From NCBI RefSeq assembly GCF_900167975.1, contig NZ_FUZU01000005.1:439001-503000 (forward strand): DNA of 64,000 nt, in the 5' to 3' direction. This DNA comes from Ohtaekwangia koreensis. Lineage in GTDB: Bacteria > Bacteroidota > Bacteroidia > Cytophagales > Cyclobacteriaceae. Shown here piece after piece: positions 26,111 to 35,082 of this stretch. The translations under genes were made by a program, and so were the position numbers. The notes below the pieces were generated by a model, which worked only from the letters and a program-made list of their open reading frames with translations, did no database searches and was not told the DNA's origin. Position 1 is the first letter of the stretch. Each line of letters starts with the position of its first letter.

Positions 26111-27112
26111 ATGAACTCGAAGCGCATTATAAGAATCACCTTCCCGATCCTGCTGTTGTTGGCCCTTTATTTTCTCGGCCCCGAGCCTAAAACTCCTGTG
26201 TTTAACCTTACGCTGCCACAGGCACCTGCCAGCCCTCTGGCATTAGAGCAGTATGTGGCAACGGCTGAAGCACAGCATAAAATAAAACCTGGCAACGAAG
26301 CAGAGATCGTGTGGCATGACAGTACCCGTCAAAAAACTGAATATGCTATAGTATACCTGCACGGATTTTCTGCCAGCAAAATGGAGGGGTTTCCGACACA
26401 CCAGAAATTCGCGAAGACCTTTGGCTGTAATCTATATTTATCGCGGTTGGCCGATCACGGTATCGATACAACGGATGCGTTGGTGAACTTCACCCCTGAC
26501 AGACTCTGGGAGAGCGCCAAGCAAGCGTTGGCCATCGGCAAGCAGCTTGGCAATAAGGTAATTCTGGTAAGTACATCTACAGGCGGTACGTTGGCGTTGA
26601 AGCTGGCCGCAGAGTATCCTGACGATGTGCATGCGCTGATCAATATGTCACCTAACGTTGCTATTAACAATGGTGCCGCGTTTTTACTGAACGATCCCTG
26701 GGGACTATATATCGTACGATTGGTGAAAGGCGGGAAATACAGTATATCCACGGAAGACACTGAAGAGGAATCGAAATACTGGTATAGCAAATACCGACTC
26801 GAGGCTACACCACAATTAGAAGAATTGGTAGAGAGTACAATGGTGAAGGAGACTTTTGAAAAGATCAAGCAACCTTGCCTCACGCTGTATTATTTTAAGA
26901 ATGAACAGGAGCAGGACCCTCAGGTGAAGGTGAGCGCGATGCTGGATATGAATGATAAACTGAGTACGCCTGCTGATCTCAAGCAAGCTATACCTTTCCC
27001 CGATGCAGGTGGTCACGTGATAGGCTCATCACTTACGAATAAGCATTATGAGGAAATATACCAAGCAATAGAAAAATTTGCTGTCGAGAAGCTGGGGATG
27101 AAGAAGATTTAG
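26111..27112 (+). CDS. Membrane-anchored alpha/beta hydrolase
   Basis: A 333-aa protein with one N-terminal hydrophobic helix (about 8-22, ITFPILLLLALYFLG), so either anchored or exported. The hydrolase core has oxyanion motif VYLHGFSASK (83-90), nucleophile S156 in the atypical elbow STSTGG (SxSxG instead of GxSxG) and the catalytic His in DAGGHVIGS near residue 308. The cap region is helical (TEEESKYWYSKYRLEA). Substrate is unknown: family relatives are lipases, esterases or carboxylesterases. The gene stands alone, convergent with the GIN-domain gene and separated from it by a perfect hairpin. Confidence 0.82.
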   Translation: MNSKRIIRITFPILLLLALYFLGPEPKTPVFNLTLPQAPASPLALEQYVATAEAQHKIKPGNEAEIVWHDSTRQKTEYAIVYLHGFSASKMEGFPTHQKFAKTFGCNLYLSRLADHGIDTTDALVNFTPDRLWESAKQALAIGKQLGNKVILVSTSTGGTLALKLAAEYPDDVHALINMSPNVAINNGAAFLLNDPWGLYIVRLVKGGKYSISTEDTEEESKYWYSKYRLEATPQLEELVESTMVKETFEKIKQPCLTLYYFKNEQEQDPQVKVSAMLDMNDKLSTPADLKQAIPFPDAGGHVIGSSLTNKHYEEIYQAIEKFAVEKLGMKKI

Positions 27113-27119
27113 TTTTACT

Positions 27120-27159
27120 TGTCCTACACCGGTTGTCTACAGAAAACAGGTGTAGGACA
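27120..27159. terminator. Hairpin between convergent genes, probable bidirectional terminator
   Basis: TGTCCTACACC (27120-27130) and GGTGTAGGACA (27149-27159) form a perfect 11-bp stem between the stop codons of two convergent genes. The T-runs on either side are weak (AGTAAAA on the minus strand), so termination efficiency is uncertain. Confidence 0.6.
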
Positions 27160-27166
27160 GTAAACA

Positions 27167-27910
27167 TTAATTGATTTTATCGATGTGAGTTTTTCCGAAG
27201 ATCAATCCTCTGCTCACCTGAGCATCTCCGTTGTAAGAAACCCGTGACTCTCCAAAGGAATTTACACGAAGCTCGTCTTGTGTGCTAAGTTTAATCTTAC
27301 TTTCTCCATATATATTCGTAATGGTTGAGAAGCTTTTCAATGCTTGCGTGTCAATTTTGTTTTCACCAAAAAGTCTATATTTCTGATACTCTGCTGTGCC
27401 GCCCTTTATCTTTAATTCATTCTCACCATAGAGACTCGTCTTCAGGTATTCAGCTTTCATGCCCGCCAGCGTTATTTCATTTTGTCCATAAGCTTTAAGT
27501 TTAAATTTCTTGGCCTTCAACTCACTGTTACAGGTAAGCTCCTGTGTTCCGCGGATCTCCAGGTGTTTTAACTGTTTGTAGGTAACGTAGGCAGTAACAT
27601 TTGCATGGCGGTATATACTTTCCTTACCATGAAGGTTAGCGCGCTCCAGCTTGTCCACCACCTTGGCATCTTCCAGGTATAGATGAAGTGTTTTACCCTT
27701 TACTTCGATATTTATTTTATCCTGCGATACATTTGAATATACCAGGCGGATACCTTCATGATCGCCTTCTTCGAGGATAAGATTGATTTTCGGAGAAGCA
27801 ATGACCTTGTTAAAGGAGCGGAGATCTTTCGTGATTTCTTCCTGCGCGAATGAAGCGGTTGCCATCGCGAGCAGAAGAATGAAGAGCGAGGAGACTTTTA
27901 TATTTTTCAT
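27167..27910 (-). CDS. Exported head-GIN (DUF2807) domain protein
   Basis: A 247-aa protein with a clean signal peptide (about 1-22, LAMATASFA). The rest is a repetitive right-handed beta-helix of DUF2807 type: short strands in register such as KKFKLKAYGQNEITLAGMKAE, LKTSLYGENELKIKGG and TNIYGESKIKLSTQ. The recurrent YGENE / FGENK / YGESK / FGESR motif marks each turn. DUF2807 proteins occur alone in the periplasm or surface of Bacteroidota, and some are annotated as adhesin heads. No function is proved. It is upstream of nothing on its strand, and the gap to the permease gene is 130 bp. Confidence 0.85.
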   Translation of the reverse strand: MKNIKVSSLFILLLAMATASFAQEEITKDLRSFNKVIASPKINLILEEGDHEGIRLVYSNVSQDKINIEVKGKTLHLYLEDAKVVDKLERANLHGKESIYRHANVTAYVTYKQLKHLEIRGTQELTCNSELKAKKFKLKAYGQNEITLAGMKAEYLKTSLYGENELKIKGGTAEYQKYRLFGENKIDTQALKSFSTITNIYGESKIKLSTQDELRVNSFGESRVSYNGDAQVSRGLIFGKTHIDKIN

Positions 27911-28040
27911 AAATCAGTGTGTTGTTTCCATTCAGACAACCTGTACGGGATTTACCCCTATGCTGTTATCAAAGTTATGTTAACGGAATTTTTGTGTTGC
28001 AGATTGTTCCGATCAACGATTAACTTGTAACACTCAACGA

Positions 28041-30467
28041 TTATTCATCCCGTAAGGAATTAACAGGATTACCCTGCGAAGCCCGCCATGCTCGGAAACT
28101 TACCGAGAAGAAAGCGATGACAAACGTTGTAATGGCTGCTACAATGAAAACCCACCACGGTGGTTCGATGTGATAGGCAAACTGCTTTAGCCAGAGGTGC
28201 ATCAACCATCCGCTCACGGGCCATGCAAGAAGATTCGCGATCAGCACAAGTTTTAAAAAATCTTTGTTCAGTAAACGGATGATGCTGTGCTCTGTTGCTC
28301 CCATTACTTTTCTGATGCCGATCTCTTTAGTCCGTTGTTCCGCCATAAAGTTCGCGAGGCCAATCAGCCCGAGGCACGCGATGAAGATGGCGAGCAACGT
28401 AAACAACATAAAGGTCTGTCCAATGCGTTTTTCGGTCTGATGTTTCTTTTCAAAATTCCGGTCGAGGAAAGTATATTCGAAGGGAGCTTCGGGCGAATAC
28501 TTTTTCCAAAGACTGCGAATGGTGTCAAGTGTCTGGTCCATTTTATCTCCGCGAATGCGAATTCCCATTTCCCAGTTCGGTTGCTTCCCCAATACAATCG
28601 CCATGGGTTGAATGGGATCTTTCAGCGATTGAAAATTAAAATCCTGCATGATACCGATGACTTCATGCTCGATCGCTTTTTCATGACCACCATATATACT
28701 CCACAGTGTTTTTCCGGCCAACGTTTTCATTCCTAATTTTTCTGCGGCAGTTTCATTGAGGATTACAGCCGTAGAGTCGGATCGAAATTCAGGAGAGAAA
28801 AATCGCCCGGTGATCATTTTATACTTCATCGTACGGAGATGATCGTAATCCATCTCGTATACATTCAACATATAGTCGCGTGCCGGTTCTGCTGTGCTGA
28901 ATACAAATTGCCAGTCAATATTCGGAGGGAGGCGGTTGCAGTAGCTCGCCGCGAGGATAGATTTATGCTTTAGTAATTCCTTTTTGAAAGTCGCTCCGTT
29001 GTCACCGAGGTTCCGGGTATGAAGCAGATTTACTATATTGTTTTTATCAAACCCCAGACTGGCCTGATGTATATATTTTAATTGCTGATATACCACCAGC
29101 GTAGCGATGATGAGTCCCGCAGAAATAAAGAACTGAAAAACTACCAATACATTCCGGATACCATAGCTGCGCATGCGAGAACGAATTCTTCCCTTCATCA
29201 CTTCGATAGGAGAGAACATCGTCAGATAAAAGGCAGGATAGCTTCCGGCCAGTAAGCCTACAATGATTGCAAAGAGTGGCAGTCCCAACAGAAATGTAGG
29301 CGAGAGAATCACACGCATGCTGAGCTGCTTGTCTGCAAGTATATTAAATGGTAATAGCAGAATGCTGACGATAAACAACGCCAGCAGCATAGCGATGAGG
29401 ATGTAAAAGAATGACTCCAGCATGAATTGTCCTACCAGGCGCGAGGTTGCAGCGCCCACCGTTTTGCGTACGCCCACTTCTTTCGCACGACTTGCTGAAC
29501 GTGCCGTAGAGAGGTTCATGAAGTTGATGCAGGCAAGCAGCGTTATAAATATAGCGATTGATCCAAATAGGTATATATACTGTATATTTCCGTTGTGCTC
29601 AATTTCATCCGTGAAGTAAGAATGCAGGTGAATGCTTAATAATGGTTGTGTAAAAAAGCTGAGTTCATTTCCCTGGTCTTTGAATTTATCAATGTTTACT
29701 CTTCGTAATTCTTCGAGCTCCGGATCTATATATTGCTTTACAAATGTGTGGAGCTTATCCTGTACGGGGGCGATGGACGCTTCCGGTTTTAATTTCAGGT
29801 AAGTAATGGCGCGGCCGGTTACCCAGCTTGCGCTATGGATCTCATCCCAGGAAGCAAGCGAAAGAATGAACGTAAAGTGAAAGTGACTATTCCGTGGCGG
29901 GTCAGCAGCTATAACACTCACGCGTACGGTATACCCTTGTGCGATCACGATGGTTTTACCAATGGGAGTTTTATCACCAGCACCTTTATAATCGAAATAG
30001 CGCCTGGCAGCAGATTCTGTGATCACCACCTTTCGCATTCCGTGTAGCACGCTGTCGGCATTGCCTTCGATAAGTTTGAATTGGAAGAAGTGAAAGAAAT
30101 TGGAGTCGGCCAGCAACAGGTTCGGTTCCGTGAAAGCCCGGTCTTCGTAGCGCACCGGAAACGTAGCCCAGCTTACGAGGCGTGTAGTCGATTCAATAGC
30201 ATCACTTTCATGTTGAAGGGTCTTTGCAAGTGGAGCACCGGTATATACCGAAAGCGTTTTCTTTCCTTGCAGTATACCACGGAAGCCAACGCGGTATATA
30301 CGTTTCGCGTCTGGATGAAATGTGTCGTAGCTTAGTTCATCGTAGATATAGAGTACAATCAGAAGGCTGCAGGCTATACCGATAGTGAGACCTGCGATAT
30401 TAATAAACGAAAAGCCCTTGTGCCGGACCATGTATCGCAACGCTATGGACAAATAACTTCTGATCAT
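28041..30467 (-). CDS. MacB/FtsX-type ABC permease without its own ATPase (pair 1, second gene)
   Basis: A large (808 aa) inner-membrane permease with the tandem MacB-PCD plus FtsX layout of this Bacteroidota family. I start at ATG 30467 (MIRSYLSIALRYMVRHKGF), the family-like start, rather than 31 codons upstream. A first hydrophobic segment (about 20-40) anchors the protein, a large periplasmic domain follows, and four-helix FtsX blocks occur about 290-410 and 690-800 (IAIFITLLACINFMNLSTARSASRAKEVGVRKTVGA; LANFMAEQRTKEIGIRKVMGATE). It ends RASQGNPVNSLRDE. It follows the other permease (30568-32958) by 100 bp on the same strand. The needed ATPase must be encoded elsewhere. Substrate (lipoprotein, peptide or mechanotransmission) unknown. 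Confidence 0.9.
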   Translation of the reverse strand: MIRSYLSIALRYMVRHKGFSFINIAGLTIGIACSLLIVLYIYDELSYDTFHPDAKRIYRVGFRGILQGKKTLSVYTGAPLAKTLQHESDAIESTTRLVSWATFPVRYEDRAFTEPNLLLADSNFFHFFQFKLIEGNADSVLHGMRKVVITESAARRYFDYKGAGDKTPIGKTIVIAQGYTVRVSVIAADPPRNSHFHFTFILSLASWDEIHSASWVTGRAITYLKLKPEASIAPVQDKLHTFVKQYIDPELEELRRVNIDKFKDQGNELSFFTQPLLSIHLHSYFTDEIEHNGNIQYIYLFGSIAIFITLLACINFMNLSTARSASRAKEVGVRKTVGAATSRLVGQFMLESFFYILIAMLLALFIVSILLLPFNILADKQLSMRVILSPTFLLGLPLFAIIVGLLAGSYPAFYLTMFSPIEVMKGRIRSRMRSYGIRNVLVVFQFFISAGLIIATLVVYQQLKYIHQASLGFDKNNIVNLLHTRNLGDNGATFKKELLKHKSILAASYCNRLPPNIDWQFVFSTAEPARDYMLNVYEMDYDHLRTMKYKMITGRFFSPEFRSDSTAVILNETAAEKLGMKTLAGKTLWSIYGGHEKAIEHEVIGIMQDFNFQSLKDPIQPMAIVLGKQPNWEMGIRIRGDKMDQTLDTIRSLWKKYSPEAPFEYTFLDRNFEKKHQTEKRIGQTFMLFTLLAIFIACLGLIGLANFMAEQRTKEIGIRKVMGATEHSIIRLLNKDFLKLVLIANLLAWPVSGWLMHLWLKQFAYHIEPPWWVFIVAAITTFVIAFFSVSFRAWRASQGNPVNSLRDE

Positions 30468-30567
30468 ACCATTTACGCTGTGAATATACGGCTGATTGAT
30501 CAGAGTGCATAACGGTCGCGGCCTATCGTCAGATGTATAACCAACGAGAGGCCGAGACATTTACAAA

Positions 30568-32958
30568 CTACTCGCTTCGAAGTGCATCTACCGGATTACT
30601 GAGTGCTGCTTTCACAGCTTGGAAACTGATGGTAATTAATGCTATAAGTATAGATGAAGCACCCGCAAGAATAAAAATACCGGCACCAATAGAGATGCTA
30701 TATTGGAAATCTTTCAGCCATTGGCTCATCACGAAATATGAAATCATGCTGGCAATAATAAATGATATAGCGATGAGCACAACAAATTCTGCTGATAGCT
30801 TATAGAAGATTGAGGCATTGCTTGCACCCAATACTTTACGGATGCCGATTTCTTTTCTGCGCTGTTCGGCAGTGAAGGCAGAAAGTGCAAACAATCCCAA
30901 GCCTGCAATGATTATGGCCAACGCTGTAAAGTGTGTAAACATATTTGCAAAGGCTTGCTCGTTGCGATATAGATTTGCGAACTGTTCATCAAGGAAAGCA
31001 TACTCAAACGTTGTTCCCGGATTTACTTTTTTCCACGTCTCTTCAATGAAGGCGATGGTTGCTTTCATGTTTTCTGCTTTTACTTTTACAGCCATAGACG
31101 CGTTGTCTTTGTTGTAAAGCATAAACATCGGCTCAAGCTTGTGACGAATGGTGGCGAAATGAAAATCTTTTACGATGCCCACTACCGTATAGGTTGTAAG
31201 ATCATTTACCGTGGCACCGGATTGCAGACTGATTTTTCTGCCGACAGGATCATTCCATTTAAGAAAACGTGCCATCTCTTCGTTAATGATCATCGATAGA
31301 GAATCATCATAGTCCAATGAGAAATTTCTGCCATCAGCGATCGTGATGCCCATGGTAGGGATGAAGTTTTCATCGGCTACCATAATGCTGGAGATGATAT
31401 TTGTCTCGGCACTGACAGAGCCTTCCGGAAATATATTCGTCCTTCCCAACTGTTGCCCCATACGCGCAGAAGATGTGCCGGCAGAGATTACAGCAGGTTT
31501 GCTAAGTAATTCATTTTTAAGCGTAGATGCATTGGCAACGATCTGCCCGTTTTGTTGCAGTGTAATCACTTGCTCGCGGCTATAGCCCAGGTCGGAGGTA
31601 TATATAAAACGCATCTGCTGGTATACTATACCAGTGCCCACCATGAGTGCAATGGAAATTGTGAACTGTAAAACGACCAGTACTTTTCGCAGGCGGATAC
31701 CTCCCTCCGAATTTTTAAAGGCTCCTTTCAAAACCAGGATTGGTTTAAAGGATGAGAGGATGAACGCAGGGTATAATCCGGCCAGGATTCCTACCGATAG
31801 AACAAGTGCAGTCAGGATTAGTATACTTTGTGGCTGAAGAAGAACGGTCACATCAGCAAAACGCTGATAGGCATTGTTCAACAACGGTACCACTACCAGT
31901 ACGGCAGCAACAGCAATTACCGCGGCCATGCAGGTGACAAGAATAGACTCGATGAGGTGCTGAGCAATGAGTTGCTGGCGTACAGCACCAATGACTTTAC
32001 GCATCCCGACTTCTTTTGCACGCCCCGCTGATTTGGCAGTAACCAGGTTCATGAAATTCACGGCCGCAAGAATTAGTATCAATACAGCGATCGTGGAGAG
32101 TACATATACATTTAAAACATCAGACTTGTTCGCGTTGGTTTCGAAGAGTATTTCTTTTGATTGGAGGTGTACATCCTGTAAGGGCTGAACCACAGGTGTA
32201 AAGAATTGATAGGCGTTGTTCTTTGTACTGATGGCTTTTAGTTTGGTATTCAGCTCCGCTACATTTGCAGGTTTATCCAACAGTAAATACGAGAAGCAGA
32301 AAATGCCTTGCCACGTATCAAGTGCCTGTCTTAATCCATCTTCATTTTGCCCGGGTACAAGTGAGTGTAGCAGATCAAATTGCAAGTGCGAATTTTTAGG
32401 AAGATCTGCCAGTACAGCCGTAACATTCAGATCCGTATTTTGATTGAGCTTAACCGTTTTGCCAATTGGACTCTCGTCTCCAAAAATCTTTTTAGCGAGC
32501 GTTTGTGTGATGACTATAGATCCGGGTTTATCCAGCGCACCCGTTGTGGCGCCATCTACGATCGGAAAATCAAACACTTCAAATACAGAGGGATCTACAC
32601 GAAAGGCAGCTTCACATTTCAACGGCTTATCATGATAGCTCAAGTCATAGCGGCCACCTCCTGTAAAACGCACACTCTTGACAACCTCCGGCAATTCTTC
32701 TTCGGCAGCGGGGGCGAGTCGCGGTTGTGTTACCCCTACAAGTTTACTGCTTACACCTTCAGCGCTATCTATAGTAAGTACCCGAACGATGCGTGCATAG
32801 TGCGTGTGAAAAGTGTCGTACGATAAATCTTCAACGATATATAGATAGATCACCATGCTTGCTGCGAGGCCGAACGCGAGACCAATGATCTTGATAAAGG
32901 AATATCCTTTTTGCTTCAACAGGTTTCGTAACCCGGAAATGAAATAGCTTTTAAGCAT
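30568..32958 (-). CDS. MacB/FtsX-type ABC permease without its own ATPase (pair 1, first gene)
   Basis: A 796-aa permease of the same family as its downstream neighbour: MLKSYFISGLRNLLKQKGYSF start, anchor helix (about 21-41), periplasmic domain with IFGDESPIGKTVKL, then two FtsX-type blocks (STIAVLILILAAVNFMNLVTAKSAGRAKEVGMRKVIGA and GLGLFALSAFTAEQRRKEIGIRKVLGAS). It ends NPVDALRSE. No NBD gene lies beside it. The pair 28041-32958 and the pair 59131-63969 are paralogous arrangements in one window. These paired permeases probably form heterodimers that pass ATPase-driven motion across the envelope, but the cargo is not predictable here. Confidence 0.9.
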   Translation of the reverse strand: MLKSYFISGLRNLLKQKGYSFIKIIGLAFGLAASMVIYLYIVEDLSYDTFHTHYARIVRVLTIDSAEGVSSKLVGVTQPRLAPAAEEELPEVVKSVRFTGGGRYDLSYHDKPLKCEAAFRVDPSVFEVFDFPIVDGATTGALDKPGSIVITQTLAKKIFGDESPIGKTVKLNQNTDLNVTAVLADLPKNSHLQFDLLHSLVPGQNEDGLRQALDTWQGIFCFSYLLLDKPANVAELNTKLKAISTKNNAYQFFTPVVQPLQDVHLQSKEILFETNANKSDVLNVYVLSTIAVLILILAAVNFMNLVTAKSAGRAKEVGMRKVIGAVRQQLIAQHLIESILVTCMAAVIAVAAVLVVVPLLNNAYQRFADVTVLLQPQSILILTALVLSVGILAGLYPAFILSSFKPILVLKGAFKNSEGGIRLRKVLVVLQFTISIALMVGTGIVYQQMRFIYTSDLGYSREQVITLQQNGQIVANASTLKNELLSKPAVISAGTSSARMGQQLGRTNIFPEGSVSAETNIISSIMVADENFIPTMGITIADGRNFSLDYDDSLSMIINEEMARFLKWNDPVGRKISLQSGATVNDLTTYTVVGIVKDFHFATIRHKLEPMFMLYNKDNASMAVKVKAENMKATIAFIEETWKKVNPGTTFEYAFLDEQFANLYRNEQAFANMFTHFTALAIIIAGLGLFALSAFTAEQRRKEIGIRKVLGASNASIFYKLSAEFVVLIAISFIIASMISYFVMSQWLKDFQYSISIGAGIFILAGASSILIALITISFQAVKAALSNPVDALRSE

Positions 32959-33242
32959 AGGTTGAGATTTGTAAATAGCATTCTGTCAATCCAAATGCCA
33001 CAAAAAAACCTTGTGAATGGAGAATAGAATGTCCGATTTCCCAGGTTGGGGGATGGACGTTTCTGCACAAATTTGTCCGGTATCGCTCAATCACGGGTGG
33101 AAGTGAAGCAGTGGTTGGTTGCTTGATTTGGCCTTGTCATTTGGCATTCATGGAAGCAGATTTTCACGACGTATCAAATTTTCTGTGCGATAAACTCCAT
33201 TTCAATCAGAGCACTATATTTGGTGAAGATTGTTACAGCGAC

Positions 33243-33719
33243 ATGGCCAGAATATACCTCGAAGTATTTATTGAAGCTCCTGTGGAGAGAGTTTTTGATC
33301 TGTCGCGAAGTATAGATTTACACATGCAGTCGGCATCTCAAACAAACGAGAAGGCTGTGCGTGGAAAAACTACAGGACTTATCGGATTGAATGAAACCGT
33401 AACCTGGCGCGCAAGACACTTCGGTATATACCAATACTTAACGGTAAAGATCACGGATTTCCAAAGTCCGTTTTCATTTACAGATGTAATGTTGAAAGGC
33501 GCATTCGCCTCCATGAATCATCGACATACATTTGAAGCGCAGGGGAGCGGAACCAAAATGACTGATGTGTTTGAATTTAGATCTCCCTTCGGATGGATTG
33601 GCAGAGCCGTAGATTTTATATACCTGAAAGAATATATGAAGCAGTTTCTGATAGTCAGGAATAACGAAATAAAGCGTGTTGCTGAAAGCGATGCGTGGCA
33701 AAAGTTTTTGATAAACTGA
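33243..33719 (+). CDS. SRPBCC-family ligand-binding protein
   Basis: A 158-aa START/Bet-v1-like protein with no signal. ATG 33243 (MARIYLEVFIEAPVERVFDLSRSID) is chosen because it gives the usual start of this family; the 44 codons upstream in frame look like noise. The sequence AVRGKTTGLIGLNETVTWRARHFGIYQYLTVKI and MTDVFEFRSPFGWIGRAVDFIYLKEYMKQFL follows the typical SRPBCC order. Such proteins bind hydrophobic small molecules or act as polyketide-like cyclases, and this subgroup is often annotated as a cell-division inhibitor, without proof. Its two downstream neighbours on the strand are an exported hypothetical protein and a NADAR protein. Confidence 0.85.
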   Translation: MARIYLEVFIEAPVERVFDLSRSIDLHMQSASQTNEKAVRGKTTGLIGLNETVTWRARHFGIYQYLTVKITDFQSPFSFTDVMLKGAFASMNHRHTFEAQGSGTKMTDVFEFRSPFGWIGRAVDFIYLKEYMKQFLIVRNNEIKRVAESDAWQKFLIN

Positions 33720-33741
33720 TAATGAATAAAGTATAGTTAAG

Positions 33742-34209
33742 GTGAACAGAATTGTTGTTACGCTTAGTATTACATTGCTGTACTGCGTCAATGTTTTGGC
33801 ACAAGACGGATCGGATATAGTATATTGTAAAATCAATAAATTGAAATCTTCAGATATTGGGAAGGAGGCTCTTCTTGATTTTTACAGACGTTCTTTCCGG
33901 GGCATCTATATTGATACCGTTACGATAAATATTCAAAATAAACCTGTAAAATTAATCGAACATCGGGAGGATAATGGTTTTAACAACTGGTTCAACATGC
34001 AGTATCTCGAGTCTGTGGAACTTATAGATGGGATGAGAATCAAAGTTACAAAATCAAAGATCACTGCTATTACTTCAGATTCAATTCAAGTGGATAACTA
34101 TATCCAGTACTACAGCGCATCCAATACTTTGATTGAAAGTAGATCTTCCATAGAGCCCTACCGGTTTAAAAAAAGAATGATCAACGAAATATTAATACAT
34201 TTAGAATAA
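33742..34209 (+). CDS. Hypothetical exported protein (GTG start)
   Basis: A 155-aa protein with a GTG start at 33742 (NRIVVTLSITLLYCVNVLAQ gives a signal peptide). No in-frame ATG serves, because the ATG at 33722 runs into a stop. The mature part is small, with a tyrosine-rich centre (DFYRRSFRGIYIDTVTINIQ, YIQYYSASNTLIESRSS). It is 23 bp after the SRPBCC gene and 56 bp before the NADAR gene. I do not recognise a family. Exported role only inferred. Confidence 0.6.
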   Translation: MNRIVVTLSITLLYCVNVLAQDGSDIVYCKINKLKSSDIGKEALLDFYRRSFRGIYIDTVTINIQNKPVKLIEHREDNGFNNWFNMQYLESVELIDGMRIKVTKSKITAITSDSIQVDNYIQYYSASNTLIESRSSIEPYRFKKRMINEILIHLE

Positions 34210-34265
34210 CTTCCTGATTTCTATTTATAGCTTTAATCCTCATCTATTATATATCTGAACACGAA

Positions 34266-34880
34266 ATGAAATACAACACACAATGGCTTATAGATAAGTT
34301 TGATAAAAGTGAAGCCATTGAATTTATTTTCTTCTGGGGACATACCAATAAACAGAACGAACCCGTGGGTAAATTTATATTTAGCCAATGGTACCCTTCA
34401 GTTTTTACGGTAGAAGATGTCGTATATAAAACCGCCGAGCATTGGATGATGGCTCAGAAGGCAAGGCTCTTTGGTGAGGAGGAGATTTTTCAAAAAATCA
34501 TTCAAACCGAAAAGCCGGGAGAAGTAAAAGCGCTCGGCCGGCAGATCAGAAACTTTGATGAAACAAAGTGGAATGTATGGAAGTACGAGATCGTGAAAAT
34601 AGGTTGTATCTATAAATTCCACCAAAACAAACTCCTGAAGGATTACCTGCTGGGCACAGGCGATAAAGTATTAGTCGAAGCAAGTCCATCAGATTTCATT
34701 TGGGGAATCGGATTGGCTCAAGATGCAAAGCATATCGAGGACCCGCATGCATGGAGAGGTTCTAATTTGTTAGGCTTTGCGCTCATGGAGGCGCGTGATT
34801 TCTTGCGTTCAATAGGCGATGTAAAGTATATACCTGCAGAGATGTTGCCGGTCTGGCAAAGATTCCCGGAAGTTAATTAA
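34266..34880 (+). CDS. NADAR-family protein (YbiA/RibX-like N-glycosidase)
   Basis: A 204-aa cytosolic protein of the NADAR family (NAD/ADP-ribose linked): FFWGHTN near residues 23-29, GKFIFSQWYPSVFTVEDVVYKTAEHWMMAQKARLFG, and the C-terminal DFIWGIGLAQDAKHIEDPHAWRGSNLLGFALMEARDFL. Members remove riboflavin-pathway damage products (YbiA-type N-glycosidase activity), and others cleave ADP-ribose from nucleic acids. The WGIGL and WRGSNLLG motifs are intact. No riboflavin gene is adjacent and no ADP-ribosyltransferase either, so damaged-riboflavin hydrolysis and ADP-ribose removal are both open. A weak hairpin and a small membrane ORF follow. Confidence 0.87.
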   Translation: MKYNTQWLIDKFDKSEAIEFIFFWGHTNKQNEPVGKFIFSQWYPSVFTVEDVVYKTAEHWMMAQKARLFGEEEIFQKIIQTEKPGEVKALGRQIRNFDETKWNVWKYEIVKIGCIYKFHQNKLLKDYLLGTGDKVLVEASPSDFIWGIGLAQDAKHIEDPHAWRGSNLLGFALMEARDFLRSIGDVKYIPAEMLPVWQRFPEVN

Positions 34881-34977
34881 CGGCGTTGCCCGATCTTCCC
34901 TAATCTGTGAATATATACCACAGAAGACGGTTAGCATATAAACCGCCCCAAACAATCGATAGGAGTTTCCCGTTTCT

Positions 34978-35082
34978 ATGAGCCCTTATCAGAAAGTAAA
35001 GATCACATTGTTGTTTTTTGTTTTCATATTAAACACGATACTTGTAAACCTAATAATTTGTGTATGCAAAAAATCTATTTGA
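34978..35082 (+). CDS. Possible 34-aa single-helix membrane protein
   Basis: ATG 34978 with an AGGAG at 34961-34965 opens a 34-residue frame: MSPYQKVKIT, then a continuous hydrophobic run LLFFVFILNTILVNLIICV, and a basic tail CKKSI. Length, the single helix with flanking lysines and the Shine-Dalgarno-like site fit a small membrane protein. The frame overlaps the start of the aldo/keto reductase gene by 19 nt, so translational coupling is possible. No homologue is known to me, and a chance AT-rich frame is equally plausible. Confidence 0.3.
   Translation: MSPYQKVKITLLFFVFILNTILVNLIICVCKKSI

Noticed and set aside
30468-30560. Longer N-terminus for the second permease of pair 1
   Set aside because: The extra 31 residues have no family similarity; MIRSYLSIALRYM at 30467 matches sibling proteins.
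33111-33242. Longer N-terminus for the SRPBCC protein
   Set aside because: The added segment is Cys- and Trp-rich noise, and MARIYLEVF at 33243 matches the family start.
33243-34880. SRPBCC, exported protein and NADAR gene as a defence system
   Set aside because: No nuclease, toxin, sensor or ADP-ribosyltransferase accompanies them; the three genes fit ordinary metabolism equally well.
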